Assembly (NCBI GenBank): GCA_964505325.1
Contig: CAZDHT010000030.1
Span: forward strand, 1 to 32,547
DNA: 32,547 nt
Source of the DNA: CAZDHT01 sp964505325
GTDB lineage: Bacteria; Planctomycetota; PUPC01
Direction of reading: 5' to 3'
Shown here: one piece after another, positions 32,432 through 32,547 of the stretch
Position numbering within the stretch: the stretch's first letter is position 1
Layout of the letters: each line of letters begins with the position of its first letter
Program-made: the position numbers and the translations under genes
The notes under the pieces: model-generated
Told to the model about the DNA's origin: nothing
What the model saw: only the letters and a program-made list of their open reading frames with translations
The model's database searches: none

Positions 32432-32536
32432 GCCCCGAAGGGGCGTCACATGATAGCCCAGGGCGAAGCCCTGGGGAACCGGCGCCGCCCGCTGTGAAGC
32501 CCTGTAAGGGCGACACGATTTCGCCCCTTCAGGGCT
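32432..32536. repeat. Palindromic (REP-like) repeat array, truncated by window end
   Basis: Four hairpin units follow one another: GCCCC-GAA-GGGGC (32432-32444), CCCAGGGC-GAA-GCCCTGGG (32457-32475), GCCCT-GTA-AGGGC (32499-32511), and an inverted unit GCCCCTTCAGGGC (32523-32535). This layout matches dispersed palindromes common in planctomycete and related genomes, often mobilised by RAYT (IS200-like) enzymes. No such enzyme gene is in the window. Confidence 0.8.
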
Positions 32537-32547
32537 GATCATTCCGA

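Noticed and set aside
30662..32497. Long + strand frame opposite the NHL-like propeller
   Set aside because: Shadow of the propeller gene. No recognisable motifs, and no start signal.
29772..32516. A 914-codon - strand frame overlapping the NHL-like gene
   Set aside because: Same strand but shifted frame, with Arg/Gly/Pro-rich low-complexity translation. The propeller frame has the signal peptide and ribosome site.

Overview
This is a GC-rich, densely coding window. It is probably from an uncultured planctomycete-like bacterium (Planctomycetota, perhaps Phycisphaerae, or the neighbouring Lentisphaerae/Hydrogenedentes groups). The suggestion rests on gene content only: secreted sugar-related enzymes with signal peptides, paired UroD-fold proteins, a Gfo/Idh/MocA oxidoreductase beside an amidohydrolase, large secreted beta-propeller proteins, and a palindromic repeat array of the 'CCCAGGGCGAAGCCCTGGG' type at the right edge. 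No phylogenetic marker gene is present.

Layout. 446-8964 (+) holds four exported proteins: a Kelch-type propeller, a three-repeat module fused to two alpha/beta-hydrolase domains, a DUF4091/GH123-like protein, and an NBR1-type Ig domain joined to an unrecognised beta-rich domain. 8991-10399 is an IS256-family element whose transposase is split by one extra G in a G5 run. 10438-10882 (-) is a complete tRNA operon (Pro-His-Arg) with a consensus sigma-70 promoter and an intrinsic terminator. 10930-18997 (-) carries a CapA-like protein, a GH9 glycosidase, an unrecognised lower-GC gene flanked by 18-bp direct repeats, a HigBA-type toxin-antitoxin pair, an amidohydrolase and an oxidoreductase. 19179-21185 (+) is a two-domain esterase-like hydrolase.

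21237-26824 is the most interesting region, a self-contained signalling and transport cassette. A Cache-domain histidine kinase and an NtrC-type sigma-54 activator overlap on the + strand. Divergent from them is an operon of a small response regulator and a protein in which a response-regulator receiver domain is fused in frame to a six-helix formate/nitrite-type (FNT) channel. The shared upstream region holds a near-perfect sigma-54 promoter (TGGCAC-N5-TTGCT) facing that operon, preceded by a perfect 11-bp inverted repeat at the position expected of an activator site. A coherent model, inferred from this, is that the kinase senses a small periplasmic ligand, phosphorylates the activator to switch on the channel operon, and may also phosphorylate the channel itself. 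The cassette abuts a 75-bp remnant of the 3' end of a second copy of the upstream hydrolase gene, so it appears to have replaced most of a tandem paralogue.

26912-29327 holds two divergent UroD-fold proteins with back-to-back promoters, followed by a small three-helix membrane protein. 29738-32401 (-) is a large exported NHL-like propeller, and the window ends in a palindromic repeat array. All calls come from reading the sequence; no searches were run.
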